A stretch of 64,000 nucleotides of DNA from JANRKB01 sp033763695 (GTDB lineage Bacteria > Planctomycetota > Phycisphaerae > Phycisphaerales > UBA1924): contig JANRKB010000030.1 of the NCBI GenBank assembly GCA_033763695.1, positions 1-64,000 of the forward strand, in the 5' to 3' direction. How positions within the stretch are numbered: position 1 is the stretch's first letter; each line of letters begins with the position of its first letter. The notes under the pieces were generated by a model that ran no database searches, was not told the origin of the DNA, and saw only the letters and a program-made list of their open reading frames with translations. Of this stretch, positions 9,342-17,472 are shown one piece after another. The position numbers and the translations under genes were made by a program.

Positions 9342-10496
9342 TCAGGTGGCGAACTTGGCATAGGTCCGTGCCAGCGTCTCGAGCACCAGGGAACGCAGCT
9401 CGGGCTCGCCGCGCTCGAACGTCAGTTGCAGGCGCGGCCGCAGGATTGGACACGGCCAATCGTCGGCCGGCGCGTGCATCAGTTTGGACCAGTCTTTCTC
9501 CGTCACCACGATGTATTCCGCCTGCGTCTCGCGCGCGGCGGCGATCAACTTTCGCACCGTTGCCGGCGCGAAGGCATCGTGATCCGGGCGGATGAACGCA
9601 TGGACGTGTCCATGCTCCCCCACGGCTCGATCACACGCCGCGACGAACGCATGCGGGTTTCCGATCGCGCACGCCGCGACGACGCGACGCCCTGCGAGGC
9701 TGCCGACTTCCAGACTTGGGCGCGGCCCGTTGTCAAAGACAGCCAGCTCACTCCAATCATGTCGGCAGAGCACCAGCGGACGCTGCCCGGTGATCTCGGT
9801 GACGGCCGCATCAATGCGATGAAGCATCGCGGGAGACGCAAGTTCGACGTGCGTGACGATCACCGCGTGGGCCCGCTTGAGGCTTTCGGCAGGCTCACGG
9901 AGCCACCCGGCGGGCAGCAACTGATCGCCGAACGGCGGACGCGACGCGTCAATCAGCACAAGGTCGAGTTGACGGGCAATCTGCCGATGTTGAAAGCCGT
10001 CGTCGAGGACGATGCAGTCGATCGCTTCGCCGTCGCTGGTGCCAAAGAGCTCGATCAGCCCCTGCGAGCGATCAGGTCGCGCAACGATCGGCAGCTCTGG
10101 GAAGGCTCGTCGATACGCGCTGGCCTCGTCGGATCGCTGGCCCGTCGGTCCGCCGCTAGAGGCATAGCCGCGCATCGCGACCACCGGGGTGCGATCGGCG
10201 CGGCGGAGCATCTCGACCAGATGCAGCACCATCGGCGTTTTGCCAGTGCCGCCGACGGAAAGATTTCCGACACTGATGACTGGACGATCGAACTCAACAA
10301 CGCCGCGTCCGGCGTCGAATGCGGCGTTCTTCTTTCGGATCACAGAGCCGTAGGCCTTCGCAAGCAAACGCGCGATCGGCCCGAGAATGACGCCTTGCAG
10401 CGGGCCGGGCGGCGCGCTTCCATGCCACGTCCCGAGCGCGTCACGACCGTGCGTCGCACCGTCAGACACCTGAGTTACCTTGCTTGCCTGGCCCAT
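9342..10496 (-). CDS. lpxK: tetraacyldisaccharide 4'-kinase LpxK
   Basis: Phosphorylates the 4' position of the lipid A disaccharide at the inner membrane. VGNLSVGGTGKTP at residues 76-88 is the LpxK P-loop, and DDGFQHR and VVTEKDWSKL are further family motifs. The length (384 aa) is slightly above the usual 310-350 because of about 35 extra N-terminal residues. ATG at 10496 lies 35 nt inside the upstream membrane-protein gene, so translation is probably coupled. The gene implies that this organism makes lipid A. Confidence 0.92.
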   Translation of the reverse strand: MGQASKVTQVSDGATHGRDALGTWHGSAPPGPLQGVILGPIARLLAKAYGSVIRKKNAAFDAGRGVVEFDRPVISVGNLSVGGTGKTPMVLHLVEMLRRADRTPVVAMRGYASSGGPTGQRSDEASAYRRAFPELPIVARPDRSQGLIELFGTSDGEAIDCIVLDDGFQHRQIARQLDLVLIDASRPPFGDQLLPAGWLREPAESLKRAHAVIVTHVELASPAMLHRIDAAVTEITGQRPLVLCRHDWSELAVFDNGPRPSLEVGSLAGRRVVAACAIGNPHAFVAACDRAVGEHGHVHAFIRPDHDAFAPATVRKLIAAARETQAEYIVVTEKDWSKLMHAPADDWPCPILRPRLQLTFERGEPELRSLVLETLARTYAKFAT

Positions 10497-10965
10497 CGGC
10501 GTCGGGATTGTTGGCGATGCCAATCCCCGCCGCACGAGTCATCTCATCGGCGACGGCGCGCCGGGCTCGCTCAAACTCCTGACGCAGGGCTCGCCGCGAT
10601 CTGGCGTGCAGACGATGGTTGTTGAGCACGTCGATCAACGCGACGACGAGAATCATCAGGACCAGCCCGATCGCCGCCAACCAGACGAGCACAAACGCAC
10701 GCTGACGCGCGGGCGTCACAACAGAAACGGCGCACGCGAGCAGCGGGATCGCCACCACCATGAGCCACGCGTTGGCAACCCGGATCCGTCGCCGACTCGG
10801 GGGGATCTCGCCCGAGCGGTACATGGAGGCGACATGCGCCGCGACCACGACGATCGCGAGAATCGCCAGCGGCATCGCAATCCAGACCGGCAGCAGCGGC
10901 TCGTCGGTCATGTTCGCGGCAACGCCGAGGAGTCCCGATGAATGCGCTGCGCCGAGCCAGGTCAC
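10462..10965 (-). CDS. small integral membrane protein of unknown function
   Basis: I do not recognise the family. 167 residues with three predicted membrane segments, roughly residues 25-48, 65-87 and 92-114, then a basic, helical, charged C-terminal tail (RRALRQEFERARRAVADEM). The GTG start at 10965 overlaps the maf stop codon as GTGA and has an AGGGCGG stretch upstream, so it is coupled to maf. It overlaps lpxK downstream. The conserved overlaps suggest an envelope-related role, which is inference. Confidence 0.75.
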   Translation of the reverse strand: MTWLGAAHSSGLLGVAANMTDEPLLPVWIAMPLAILAIVVVAAHVASMYRSGEIPPSRRRIRVANAWLMVVAIPLLACAVSVVTPARQRAFVLVWLAAIGLVLMILVVALIDVLNNHRLHARSRRALRQEFERARRAVADEMTRAAGIGIANNPDADGPGKQGNSGV

Positions 10966-11678
10966 GCGCCACCGCCCTGCTCGCTGCGTTCGCGACCCTT
11001 CACGCCGGCATCACCAGGCTCGGCCCAGATCTTGCGGAGTTCGCGTTCCAGTGCCTTCATGGGCAGGCCCATCACCGTCGTCGCGTCGCCCTCGAACGTC
11101 ACGGGCCAGCCCGCGTCGATTCGCTCGCGAAGGTTGTACGCCCCGGCCTTGCCCTGCCACTGACCGCTGGCGATGTACTCGCGCACCTGCTCGTCCGTGA
11201 GTCTGCCCATGCGGACCCGCGCGCGATCCGCAAAGACCCAGCGCCTGCGACCATGCCGCGCGACCAGCGCAACGCCGGTGAACACCTCGTGCTCGCCTCC
11301 CATCAGCGAGCGGATGATGCGTTCCGCCTCGCTTGCATCTCGCGGCGTGCCGATCAGTTCACCATTCTTGAGGCACGCGGTATCGGCACCGAGGACAAAG
11401 TCTGGCCCCGAGCCACGCTCGGCACCGGTCTTCTGTTCGACGATTTCGAGCCCGGCCTGCGCCTTCAGGTGCGCGAGTGACGCCACCCACTGGGCTGCCG
11501 ACACGCGTCCGGGATGAAGTTCGCTGTCTTCGATCCCCGGGTGGTCAAAGCCGAACTCGTAGCCGTGCTCTGCGAGCAGTTCGCGCCGGCGCGGCGAGCG
11601 ACTCGCGAGGAACAGCCGCGGCTTGCGCCGCGTCCCCGCCGATGCCTGCCCCGCGTCATGCGAGCGAACAATCGCCAT
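10962..11678 (-). CDS. maf: Maf family nucleotide pyrophosphatase
   Basis: Maf/HAM1-fold enzyme that hydrolyses non-canonical nucleoside triphosphates. It shows FLASRSPRRRELL at residues 23-35, VLGADTACL, and the second Maf motif GGEHEVFTGV, followed by GKAGAYNLRERIDAGWP near the C-terminus. ATG at 11678 gives a slightly long N-terminus and has TACACT 6 nt upstream on the coding strand with no Shine-Dalgarno, a leaderless arrangement. It heads a minus-strand cluster of maf, a membrane protein and lpxK. Confidence 0.92.
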   Translation of the reverse strand: MAIVRSHDAGQASAGTRRKPRLFLASRSPRRRELLAEHGYEFGFDHPGIEDSELHPGRVSAAQWVASLAHLKAQAGLEIVEQKTGAERGSGPDFVLGADTACLKNGELIGTPRDASEAERIIRSLMGGEHEVFTGVALVARHGRRRWVFADRARVRMGRLTDEQVREYIASGQWQGKAGAYNLRERIDAGWPVTFEGDATTVMGLPMKALERELRKIWAEPGDAGVKGRERSEQGGGA

Positions 11679-11735
11679 GCAACAAGTGTAGTGATTCCTC
11701 GTCACCCGATCGGTCCGCCCAGCGAAGATCGCGCC

Positions 11736-12254
11736 TCAGCGTCGAACGATCGGGATCGCCGAAAGCGATGCAGTCAATCCCGCACGTTCAAGCATGCGGC
11801 TGACCTGCTCGGCGTCGTGCTCGTTGAACGCGGCCTTCTGGTGGCTGTCGGCGTCGAGAACGCCCCAGCATGTGCCGTCGGCGTTCAGGAGCGGAATCAC
11901 GAGTTCGGCCTGGTCGCGCGGGTCGCAGGCGATATAGCCCGCACCCATGGTCGCGACGTCGTCGATGATGAGTGTTTGGCGTGAGGCCCAGCATTGACCG
12001 CACGCGCCGAAGAGGCCGATCGGCGAGCACGCGGGCTTGTCGCGCCGAGCCACGAGCAGCATCTCGTCGCCCGCGGCTTTCGCATAGAACCCGACCCACG
12101 AAAAAACAGGACGCTCCGGCGTGTATGCGCCGGAGCGTTCCCCAAATGCATTCCAGATCAGATCACAGACCTGCGCCATCGCCTCTGCGCGGGAAAGCCC
12201 CGTGCGAAGGTCGCGAAGCAGCGGCTCATACTCGCGGCGAAAGGTGCTCGGCAT
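11736..12254 (-). CDS. GAF-domain protein, free methionine-(R)-sulfoxide reductase-like
   Basis: A single GAF domain of 172 aa. SWVGFYAKAAGDEMLLVA and GYIACDPRDQAELVIPLL are typical of fRMsr proteins, which reduce free methionine-R-sulfoxide with thioredoxin. Cysteines at 76, 85, 88 and 110 roughly match the spacing of the three redox cysteines of E. coli fRMsr (84, 94, 118). The start at 12254 gives a normal family length. The coding strand carries a perfect terminator-like hairpin with six T residues near codon 40. A non-catalytic GAF sensor is the alternative. Confidence 0.83.
   Translation of the reverse strand: MPSTFRREYEPLLRDLRTGLSRAEAMAQVCDLIWNAFGERSGAYTPERPVFSWVGFYAKAAGDEMLLVARRDKPACSPIGLFGACGQCWASRQTLIIDDVATMGAGYIACDPRDQAELVIPLLNADGTCWGVLDADSHQKAAFNEHDAEQVSRMLERAGLTASLSAIPIVRR
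12101..12138 (-). terminator. terminator-like hairpin inside the fRMsr-like coding region
   Basis: On the minus strand an 11-bp perfect stem (12128-12138 with 12111-12121) with a 6-nt loop is followed by CC-TG and then six T (12101-12106 read in reverse). It has the form of an intrinsic terminator but lies within the gene at about codons 39-50, encoding GERSGAYTPERP. It may be chance from coding constraint or an attenuator. Confidence 0.45.
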
Positions 12255-12312
12255 ACCGCCGATCGTTGGCACGCTTTCGCACCGGCGTGAGCCGCCCGCT
12301 CGCAAACCGCAA

Positions 12313-12972
12313 TCAGCGGCGACGACGACCCGCGAGCGGGATCAGGCCAAGCACCAACGCCGAGGCGGGCGTCGGTACCACGCGGACGTTGTCCAGTTCA
12401 AACGTCACGGTCGCGTTTGCGCCTGCGAGGGCAGCCGGGGTTGCGACGCCGATCTGCAGGCGCGAGATCGCGCTGAAGACGGTGTTGAAGTCGCTGCCCT
12501 CAAAGGAGAGGAAGAGCGGGTTCGTCGGATCGATAGAGAACGTAATGGTCGTCCAGGTGTCCTTGGCGACGTTGGTCGTCGAAAGAATTGTCGCGCCGGG
12601 GAAGGGCGTCTGAGAGACGCGGGTGAAGAACGCCAGATTGCCGTCGTAGTTGTGGCGGATGTCGAAGGAGAACTCGGTGACGCCGCTGGTGATCCAGTTG
12701 CCGAAGAACTTGCCGCCGCTGGCGAGGGGCGAGTTGTTGCCACGGAACAAGACGGGCGTGCTGCCGGGCGTCTGGTTCGCAAAGTTGAAGCGGTTGAAGA
12801 TGAAGCCGCCCGACGGCGAGTTGGACCAGCCGGCCGCGGCATTCGCGCTGTCCAGCCAGTTCGAGTTGTTCGCGTCGAACGTCTCGGTGAACGGATCAAC
12901 AGCAGCGACGGCAAAGGACGAAAGACCGCCGACGACGACAGCCACGGCAAACGCACGGAACGAAGATGACAT
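12313..12972 (-). CDS. secreted protein with PEP-CTERM-like C-terminal anchor
   Basis: About 219 aa. The signal peptide SSFRAFAVAVVVGGLSSFAVA is followed by a beta-rich domain resembling carbohydrate-binding or jellyroll folds, with no named family recognised. The C-terminus VVPTPASALVLGLIPLAG plus four arginines matches the PEP-CTERM-like sorting signal cleaved by exosortase-type systems. ATG at 12972 has GAGGGAG as ribosome-binding site about 6 nt upstream. No exosortase gene lies in the window. Surface display or extracellular matrix function is inferred from the tail only. Confidence 0.78.
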   Translation of the reverse strand: MSSSFRAFAVAVVVGGLSSFAVAAVDPFTETFDANNSNWLDSANAAAGWSNSPSGGFIFNRFNFANQTPGSTPVLFRGNNSPLASGGKFFGNWITSGVTEFSFDIRHNYDGNLAFFTRVSQTPFPGATILSTTNVAKDTWTTITFSIDPTNPLFLSFEGSDFNTVFSAISRLQIGVATPAALAGANATVTFELDNVRVVPTPASALVLGLIPLAGRRRR

Positions 12973-13148
12973 GATCACTCCCTCGGGAGAAGCCCGAAAC
13001 ACAACGAATCGATACCCCCAGGCACCACGCCCGGGCTCCACTGGGAATGTGCCTCAGAAAAACGAATATGCAACCTGTGACGACGAAAAGACGACACGAT
13101 TGTCATTTTGTTTCGCCGAACTCGGTGCTCGATCTGTCAAGACGGCAA

Positions 13149-13174
13149 AACGCGCCCGGATTTCCGGGCGCGTT
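13149..13174 (-). terminator. intrinsic terminator, minus strand
   Basis: A perfect 11-bp stem (13149-13159 with 13164-13174, arm AACGCGCCCGG) closes a 4-nt loop. On the minus strand the hairpin runs into TTTT. It is the first good terminator downstream of ftsK, about 600 nt after its stop codon. Confidence 0.6.
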
Positions 13175-13253
13175 CACGAACGATCAGTCAGTTGATTCTC
13201 AAAGACGAGAAGAAAATAGTGCCAAGGAAATCACGGTCATGCGAAATCGATCT

Positions 13254-13346
13254 GAGTTCCGCGCCTCGGAACGCCGAGCCTGAGGCACTGCGAAGGGCCG
13301 GTTCAATGAAACCGTCGCGGAGGTTTCAGACAGAATCCGTTTCAGA
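13254..13346. repeat. direct repeat copy A (93 bases)
   Basis: Aligns without gaps to copy B at 13681-13773 with 67 of 93 identical bases by hand count. Both begin GAGTTCCG and share GCGAA, AATGAA and TTCAG blocks. The two copies flank the hairpin array. Confidence 0.6.
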
Positions 13347-13428
13347 CCAAGTCCGCACCCATGCTCATCCTGCCGCGGATGGCGCTGCGCGTCTTTCTGC
13401 CGATCGACTCGGCGCGACAGGCGAATGT

Positions 13429-13624
13429 CTTGCACGGCGAAGCCGTGCAGGTGAATAGCGTTGGGTCGTCGCGCAGCGACACCCAACGAAAGCGTCGCCC
13501 CGATGCTTTGCATCGCGCAGCGATGCTGCACCGCGGCGCGGTGCGATGGGCCTAGCCGCGATCTTCGTTGGGTGCGGCTTCGCCGCCACCCAACGCTATT
13601 GACCACCACCGCTTCGCGGTGAAG
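13429..13624. repeat. large imperfect inverted repeat made of triloop hairpins
   Basis: Arms at 13429-13499 and 13555-13624 are imperfect reverse complements; both contain AATAGCGTTGGGT and ACCCAACGAA. Within it are six hairpins with short loops: 13431-13449 (loop GAA), 13459-13488 (GCA), 13510-13526 (GCA), 13528-13544 (GGC), 13566-13595 (TTC) and 13607-13621 (TTC). Stems are 6 to about 13 bp and mostly perfect. It resembles REP/BIME-like dispersed palindromes, but copy number cannot be judged here. Confidence 0.7.
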
Positions 13625-13680
13625 CGGAAGACTTCGGCGCCGGAAGGTGTCACCATCGCTTTCTGACACGGACCCGGATT

Positions 13681-13773
13681 GAGTTCCGTGGTTTGGAGCG
13701 ACGAGATTGCGGCATTGCGAAAGACCGAGTGAATGAACCCATCGTGCGGGTTGCAGAAACAATCTGGTTCAGT
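13681..13773. repeat. direct repeat copy B, abutting the ftsK stop codon
   Basis: Partner of copy A, 72% identical. Its last bases contain the ftsK stop codon (TGA on the minus strand at 13769-13771), so the repeated sequence begins exactly where ftsK ends. Confidence 0.6.
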
Positions 13774-16700
13774 CGTCTTCGCTTGGTTCGGCCGGCTTGC
13801 GATGCTGGCCCGCACGCATCTGGTCGGCGAGTTCGCCGTCGTCGGTTGAATCAAACGGCGCGGCCTCAGCGACCTCGTCAGCGTCATCCTCTTCGTCTTC
13901 GGCGTCCGCGACGTCCTCTTCGTCAACCGCTTCGGATGCTTCCTCGTCCGCATCTTCGACAACGGCTTCGGCGGCGGTCGGACCCGGCGCTGCTGCTGTC
14001 TTCTCTTCAAACAACGCCTGCTGGTCGGGGCGGGCCTCGAGCGGATTGGCGATGCCCTTCTGAGCGGCCTCGCTCGCGGCCAGTTCCTTCATCGCGTCCC
14101 ACTCCTCGGGCGTGATCAGCACGTCGCGAGCGACCGACCCCTTGTGATCGCTGATGATGCCGGCGATGCCCATGAGGTCGATGAGGCGGCTGGCACGGGT
14201 GTAGCCGATCGCGAGACGACGCTGGAGCAGTGAGACGCTGCCGCGGCGGGTCTCCAGCACGATCTCGACGGCGCGTTGGAAGAGAGGGTCCTCCTGAGCG
14301 GCGGCCAGACTGGCCGACGAGTTGTTCTGCGACTGCAGCAGACGCTCTTCGTCGCTGAGATTCGAGAGACCTGTGCCGTTCTCGCTGGGCTTGCGCAGCG
14401 TGAGCAACTGCCGCTCGAACGATGGCTTGGCAACGTCGCGCATGAACTTGACGACGCGGCGGATCTCCAGGTCATCCACCAGCGTGCCCTGCGCACGCGT
14501 GAGTTTGCTGGAGCGTGGGTTGAGGAACAGCATGTCGCCGTGACCCAGCAGCAGCTCGCCGCCCTTCTGATCAAGCACGATGCGCGAGTCCATGCCGCTG
14601 GCCACCTTGAATGAAATGCGGCAGGGCATGTTGGACTTGATGAGGCCGGTGACGACGTTGGCCTGCGGACGCTGCGTGGCGAGAATGAGGTGGAGGCCGA
14701 CCGCACGGGCCTTCTGGGCGATGCGGATGATGTGGCTCTCGACTTCCTTTGCTGTCATCATCAGGTCGGCGAGTTCGTCGATGATGAAGACCATGTAGGG
14801 CAGTTTCTTGGGGACGCGGGCTTCCTCTTCTTCAGTCGTGATCCCCATCCGCTCCTTGAGTTCTTCAAAGGGCAGTTCGTTGTACGTCGCGATGTCGCGG
14901 CAGCCCGCCTCGGCGAGCAGTTCATACCGCTCGTCCATCTTGGTCGTGGCCCACTCAAGAATGGCCGCAGCCTTGGACATTTCTGTCACGACCGGGCACA
15001 TCAGGTGCGGAATGTCTTTGAACTGGCTCATTTCGACCATCTTGGGGTCGACCAGCACGAGCTTGAGTTCGTTGGGCTTCTTGGTGTACAGGAACGACAT
15101 GATGATCGTGTTCATGCACACCGACTTGCCCGAGCCGGTGGTGCCCGCGATCAGCATGTGCGGCATCTGCGTCAAGTCGGCGATGAGCGATTCGCCGCTG
15201 GCGTCCTTGCCCAGGAACATCGGCAGACGCATCTTGGCGAAGGTCTCGCTGCGCGACATCAGTTCCTTGAGACGCACCTTCTCCTTGTGCGTGTTGGGCA
15301 CTTCGATGCCAACCGTGTCGCGCCCAGCCATGTTCGAGACGATGCGGATGTTCACGGCCTTGAGGGCGCGGGCGATGTCGCTGTCGACGGCCTGCACCTG
15401 GGCAACCTTGGTGCCCGGGGCGAGACGGACGTCGAACAGGGTGATGACCGGGCCGGACTCGATCCCGACCACTTCGCCGTTGATCTTGTACTGCTGCAAC
15501 GCCGCTTCGAGGGCCGCGGCCTGCTCACGGACGTGTTCCTCAAGCTTGGCGTTGAAGTTCTCTTCCGGGTTCTCCAGCAGATCAAGGCCGGGGAACGCGT
15601 AGTTGCTGGCGGCTTCCTCGGCGGCAGCGGCGGCTTGCAGCGCCTTGAGGTCCGCGTCGGTCGCGATCGCCTTCTTGTTCTGGCCCAGCGCGAGGGGAAG
15701 CTTGTTGATCTTCTCGCGCAAGGCATCCTTGTCGAACACCTGCGGCGCGCCGGGAGCGTCATCCTCGTCGGCCTGTGCCGGGCGCGTTTCAGTGCTCGAA
15801 CGCGTCACCGGGATCGGCGGGCGGGCTGCCCGCGGCGCGGGAGGAGCCGCGGCTTCGTCGTCCGCATCCTCGGCGTCCGAGGCCGCATTTACATCGGGGT
15901 CTTCAATCTCCGCCGTCGGGTCTTCTTCGATGTCGTATTCGGGCGCGTTGCTCGTGTAGTTTGCGGCCTCACCGGGGAACGCCGCCATCGGCGCGTCGGC
16001 GGCGGACTTGGGTTTACGCATCCGCTTGGGCGTTTCTTCTTCGCTGGCGTCGATCTCAACGGGCTTGCGGCCTGCGAGCATGCCGCTCAGCGCGGAGAAC
16101 AATCCGCCACCCGCCTTGCGCGAAACCTCGCCGGTGGTCTTGGCTGCGCCGACGGCGATCTTGCCCGCGGCAGGAGCAGCGACGTTGGCGACAAATGCGC
16201 CGGTCGCCTTGGCCGTGCCCGCAGCGAGGTTACCCGCCATCGGCGCACCGGTGTTCTTGGTCCACTGCCACGTCCAACCGAAGATCAGGACGAGCCACTC
16301 ATCGATCGCCACCAGAGCGCCGATTGCGAACATCGCAATCAGGGCGAGCCCGGTGCCGAACGAACCCATCTTGCCGGAGAGGAAGTCAACGCCAACGACG
16401 CCGATCGCGCCACCAGCCAGATCGGGCATGACGCCCGAGGTCGGCCACATGAGCCGCTGAAGCCCCGAAACGGCGACGGCCATGAACAGCAGGCCGACCA
16501 AACGCGTGCTCGCGTGCGGAATCCGCTGCCCACCCGCAGCAGACAGCAGCCCGACGCCGCCGACCACCGTCAGGATCCACGCGCCCCAGCCCAGAGTACG
16601 GAAGAGTCCGTAGGCCACCAGTGCACCGAGCGGGCCGCACCAGTTCATGACCGGGTCATTGGGTGGGAACTTCATGTGGCTGGGCGGGTCACCAGCGTTG

Positions 16701-16831
16701 AAGCCGATCAGGCTCGCGATGACAAAGGCCCAGGCGAAGACGAAAAGCAACAGACAAAGCCGCCACAGAAGGCCCGGACGGCTCCCCGCGTCGGACTTGG
16801 TGTCAGACGATGAACGCTTACCACTCGACAT
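13769..16831 (-). CDS. ftsK: DNA translocase FtsK
   Basis: 1020-residue FtsK/SpoIIIE family translocase that pumps chromosomal DNA at the division septum. The N-terminus has four membrane segments within residues 20-190. A long acidic and proline-rich linker follows, then the motor with Walker A GTTGSGKS at about 563-570 and IIDELADLM as Walker B. The winged-helix gamma domain (RLAIGYTRASRLIDLMGIAGI) sits near 870-890. Unusually, about 100 further residues follow the gamma domain, extremely rich in Glu, Asp and Ala, whereas most FtsK proteins end at gamma. ATG at 16831. It appears monocistronic. Confidence 0.95.
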   Translation of the reverse strand: MSSGKRSSSDTKSDAGSRPGLLWRLCLLLFVFAWAFVIASLIGFNAGDPPSHMKFPPNDPVMNWCGPLGALVAYGLFRTLGWGAWILTVVGGVGLLSAAGGQRIPHASTRLVGLLFMAVAVSGLQRLMWPTSGVMPDLAGGAIGVVGVDFLSGKMGSFGTGLALIAMFAIGALVAIDEWLVLIFGWTWQWTKNTGAPMAGNLAAGTAKATGAFVANVAAPAAGKIAVGAAKTTGEVSRKAGGGLFSALSGMLAGRKPVEIDASEEETPKRMRKPKSAADAPMAAFPGEAANYTSNAPEYDIEEDPTAEIEDPDVNAASDAEDADDEAAAPPAPRAARPPIPVTRSSTETRPAQADEDDAPGAPQVFDKDALREKINKLPLALGQNKKAIATDADLKALQAAAAAEEAASNYAFPGLDLLENPEENFNAKLEEHVREQAAALEAALQQYKINGEVVGIESGPVITLFDVRLAPGTKVAQVQAVDSDIARALKAVNIRIVSNMAGRDTVGIEVPNTHKEKVRLKELMSRSETFAKMRLPMFLGKDASGESLIADLTQMPHMLIAGTTGSGKSVCMNTIIMSFLYTKKPNELKLVLVDPKMVEMSQFKDIPHLMCPVVTEMSKAAAILEWATTKMDERYELLAEAGCRDIATYNELPFEELKERMGITTEEEEARVPKKLPYMVFIIDELADLMMTAKEVESHIIRIAQKARAVGLHLILATQRPQANVVTGLIKSNMPCRISFKVASGMDSRIVLDQKGGELLLGHGDMLFLNPRSSKLTRAQGTLVDDLEIRRVVKFMRDVAKPSFERQLLTLRKPSENGTGLSNLSDEERLLQSQNNSSASLAAAQEDPLFQRAVEIVLETRRGSVSLLQRRLAIGYTRASRLIDLMGIAGIISDHKGSVARDVLITPEEWDAMKELAASEAAQKGIANPLEARPDQQALFEEKTAAAPGPTAAEAVVEDADEEASEAVDEEDVADAEDEEDDADEVAEAAPFDSTDDGELADQMRAGQHRKPAEPSEDD

Positions 16832-16890
16832 ATTGGCTCTGCTATCGGCTGGAAGTCGCGAAACAGGACAGAATCGAGAATCGGCGTGTG

Positions 16891-17421
16891 TCAGGGCTGA
16901 CCGCCACCCCGGAACGTGCCGCCGGCACGATCCTTGGTCACCCCGGGGAAACGCAGGGCTCGCCCGTGCGCGACGCAGTAGATTCCCGGGGACAGCGTCC
17001 CGGCAGCGAAGATCGCCTCGGTCAAGTTTTGCAACGCGTCGGAACGCTTCATCTCAAACGGGCGCATCGCACCAGTCAGGACGATGGGCGTCCGCGGCGA
17101 GGCCAGGTCGGCATGCAATCGCTCGCCGGTCAGTTCAAGGGTATCGGTGCCATGCAGTATGACGATTCCAGAGCACTGGGTCGGAAGATCGGAACTGCCG
17201 CCCGCGGCCCGGACGGCCTGCACGATCTGCCGCCGATCCTCCTCGGTCATCACCAGCGAATCCTTGCTGAGCAGTTCAATGACACTGACGCTGGTGTCTT
17301 CCAGTCGAAGCCGCCCGAGCATGCGGCGGACCACGGAGCCGCGATTCTCGAGGCTCCCGGTGAACTCGTTGTAGGTCTTTTCAATCGTGCCGCCGGTCGT
17401 GATGAGCGTGATGTGGCGCAT
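16891..17421 (-). CDS. short asparaginase-domain protein
   Basis: 176 residues with the type I/II asparaginase N-terminal domain only: TTGGTIEK at residues 8-15 (nucleophile Thr12), HGTDTLE at 90-96 with the catalytic Thr-Asp pair, and LTGAMRPFEMKRSDAL with the family lysine. Canonical asparaginases run to about 330 aa with a second domain; this protein ends soon after the first domain. Compact asparaginase-domain proteins of this size are known, so it need not be broken. ATG at 17421; TACGCT lies 10 nt upstream, back-to-back with the promoter of the next gene. Activity on asparagine is uncertain. Confidence 0.82.
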   Translation of the reverse strand: MRHITLITTGGTIEKTYNEFTGSLENRGSVVRRMLGRLRLEDTSVSVIELLSKDSLVMTEEDRRQIVQAVRAAGGSSDLPTQCSGIVILHGTDTLELTGERLHADLASPRTPIVLTGAMRPFEMKRSDALQNLTEAIFAAGTLSPGIYCVAHGRALRFPGVTKDRAGGTFRGGGQP

Positions 17422-17472
17422 GCTGGACCACAGCGTATGAGGGCGGCAGCGGCGGGCGATACGCTGTGCATC

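Larger units (their letters stand above)
12973..13768. other. 796-base gene-free region with structured repeats
   Basis: Between the PEP-CTERM-like gene and the ftsK stop there is no convincing gene. Open frames here have poor coding character and run through inverted repeats. It holds a minus-strand terminator, two diverged 93-base direct repeats and a large inverted repeat made of triloop hairpins, each listed separately. Confidence 0.65.

Noticed and set aside
13199..13762. Minus-strand open frame in the repeat region
   Set aside because: It runs through perfect hairpins and the two direct repeats and has no family match; treated as non-coding repeat sequence.
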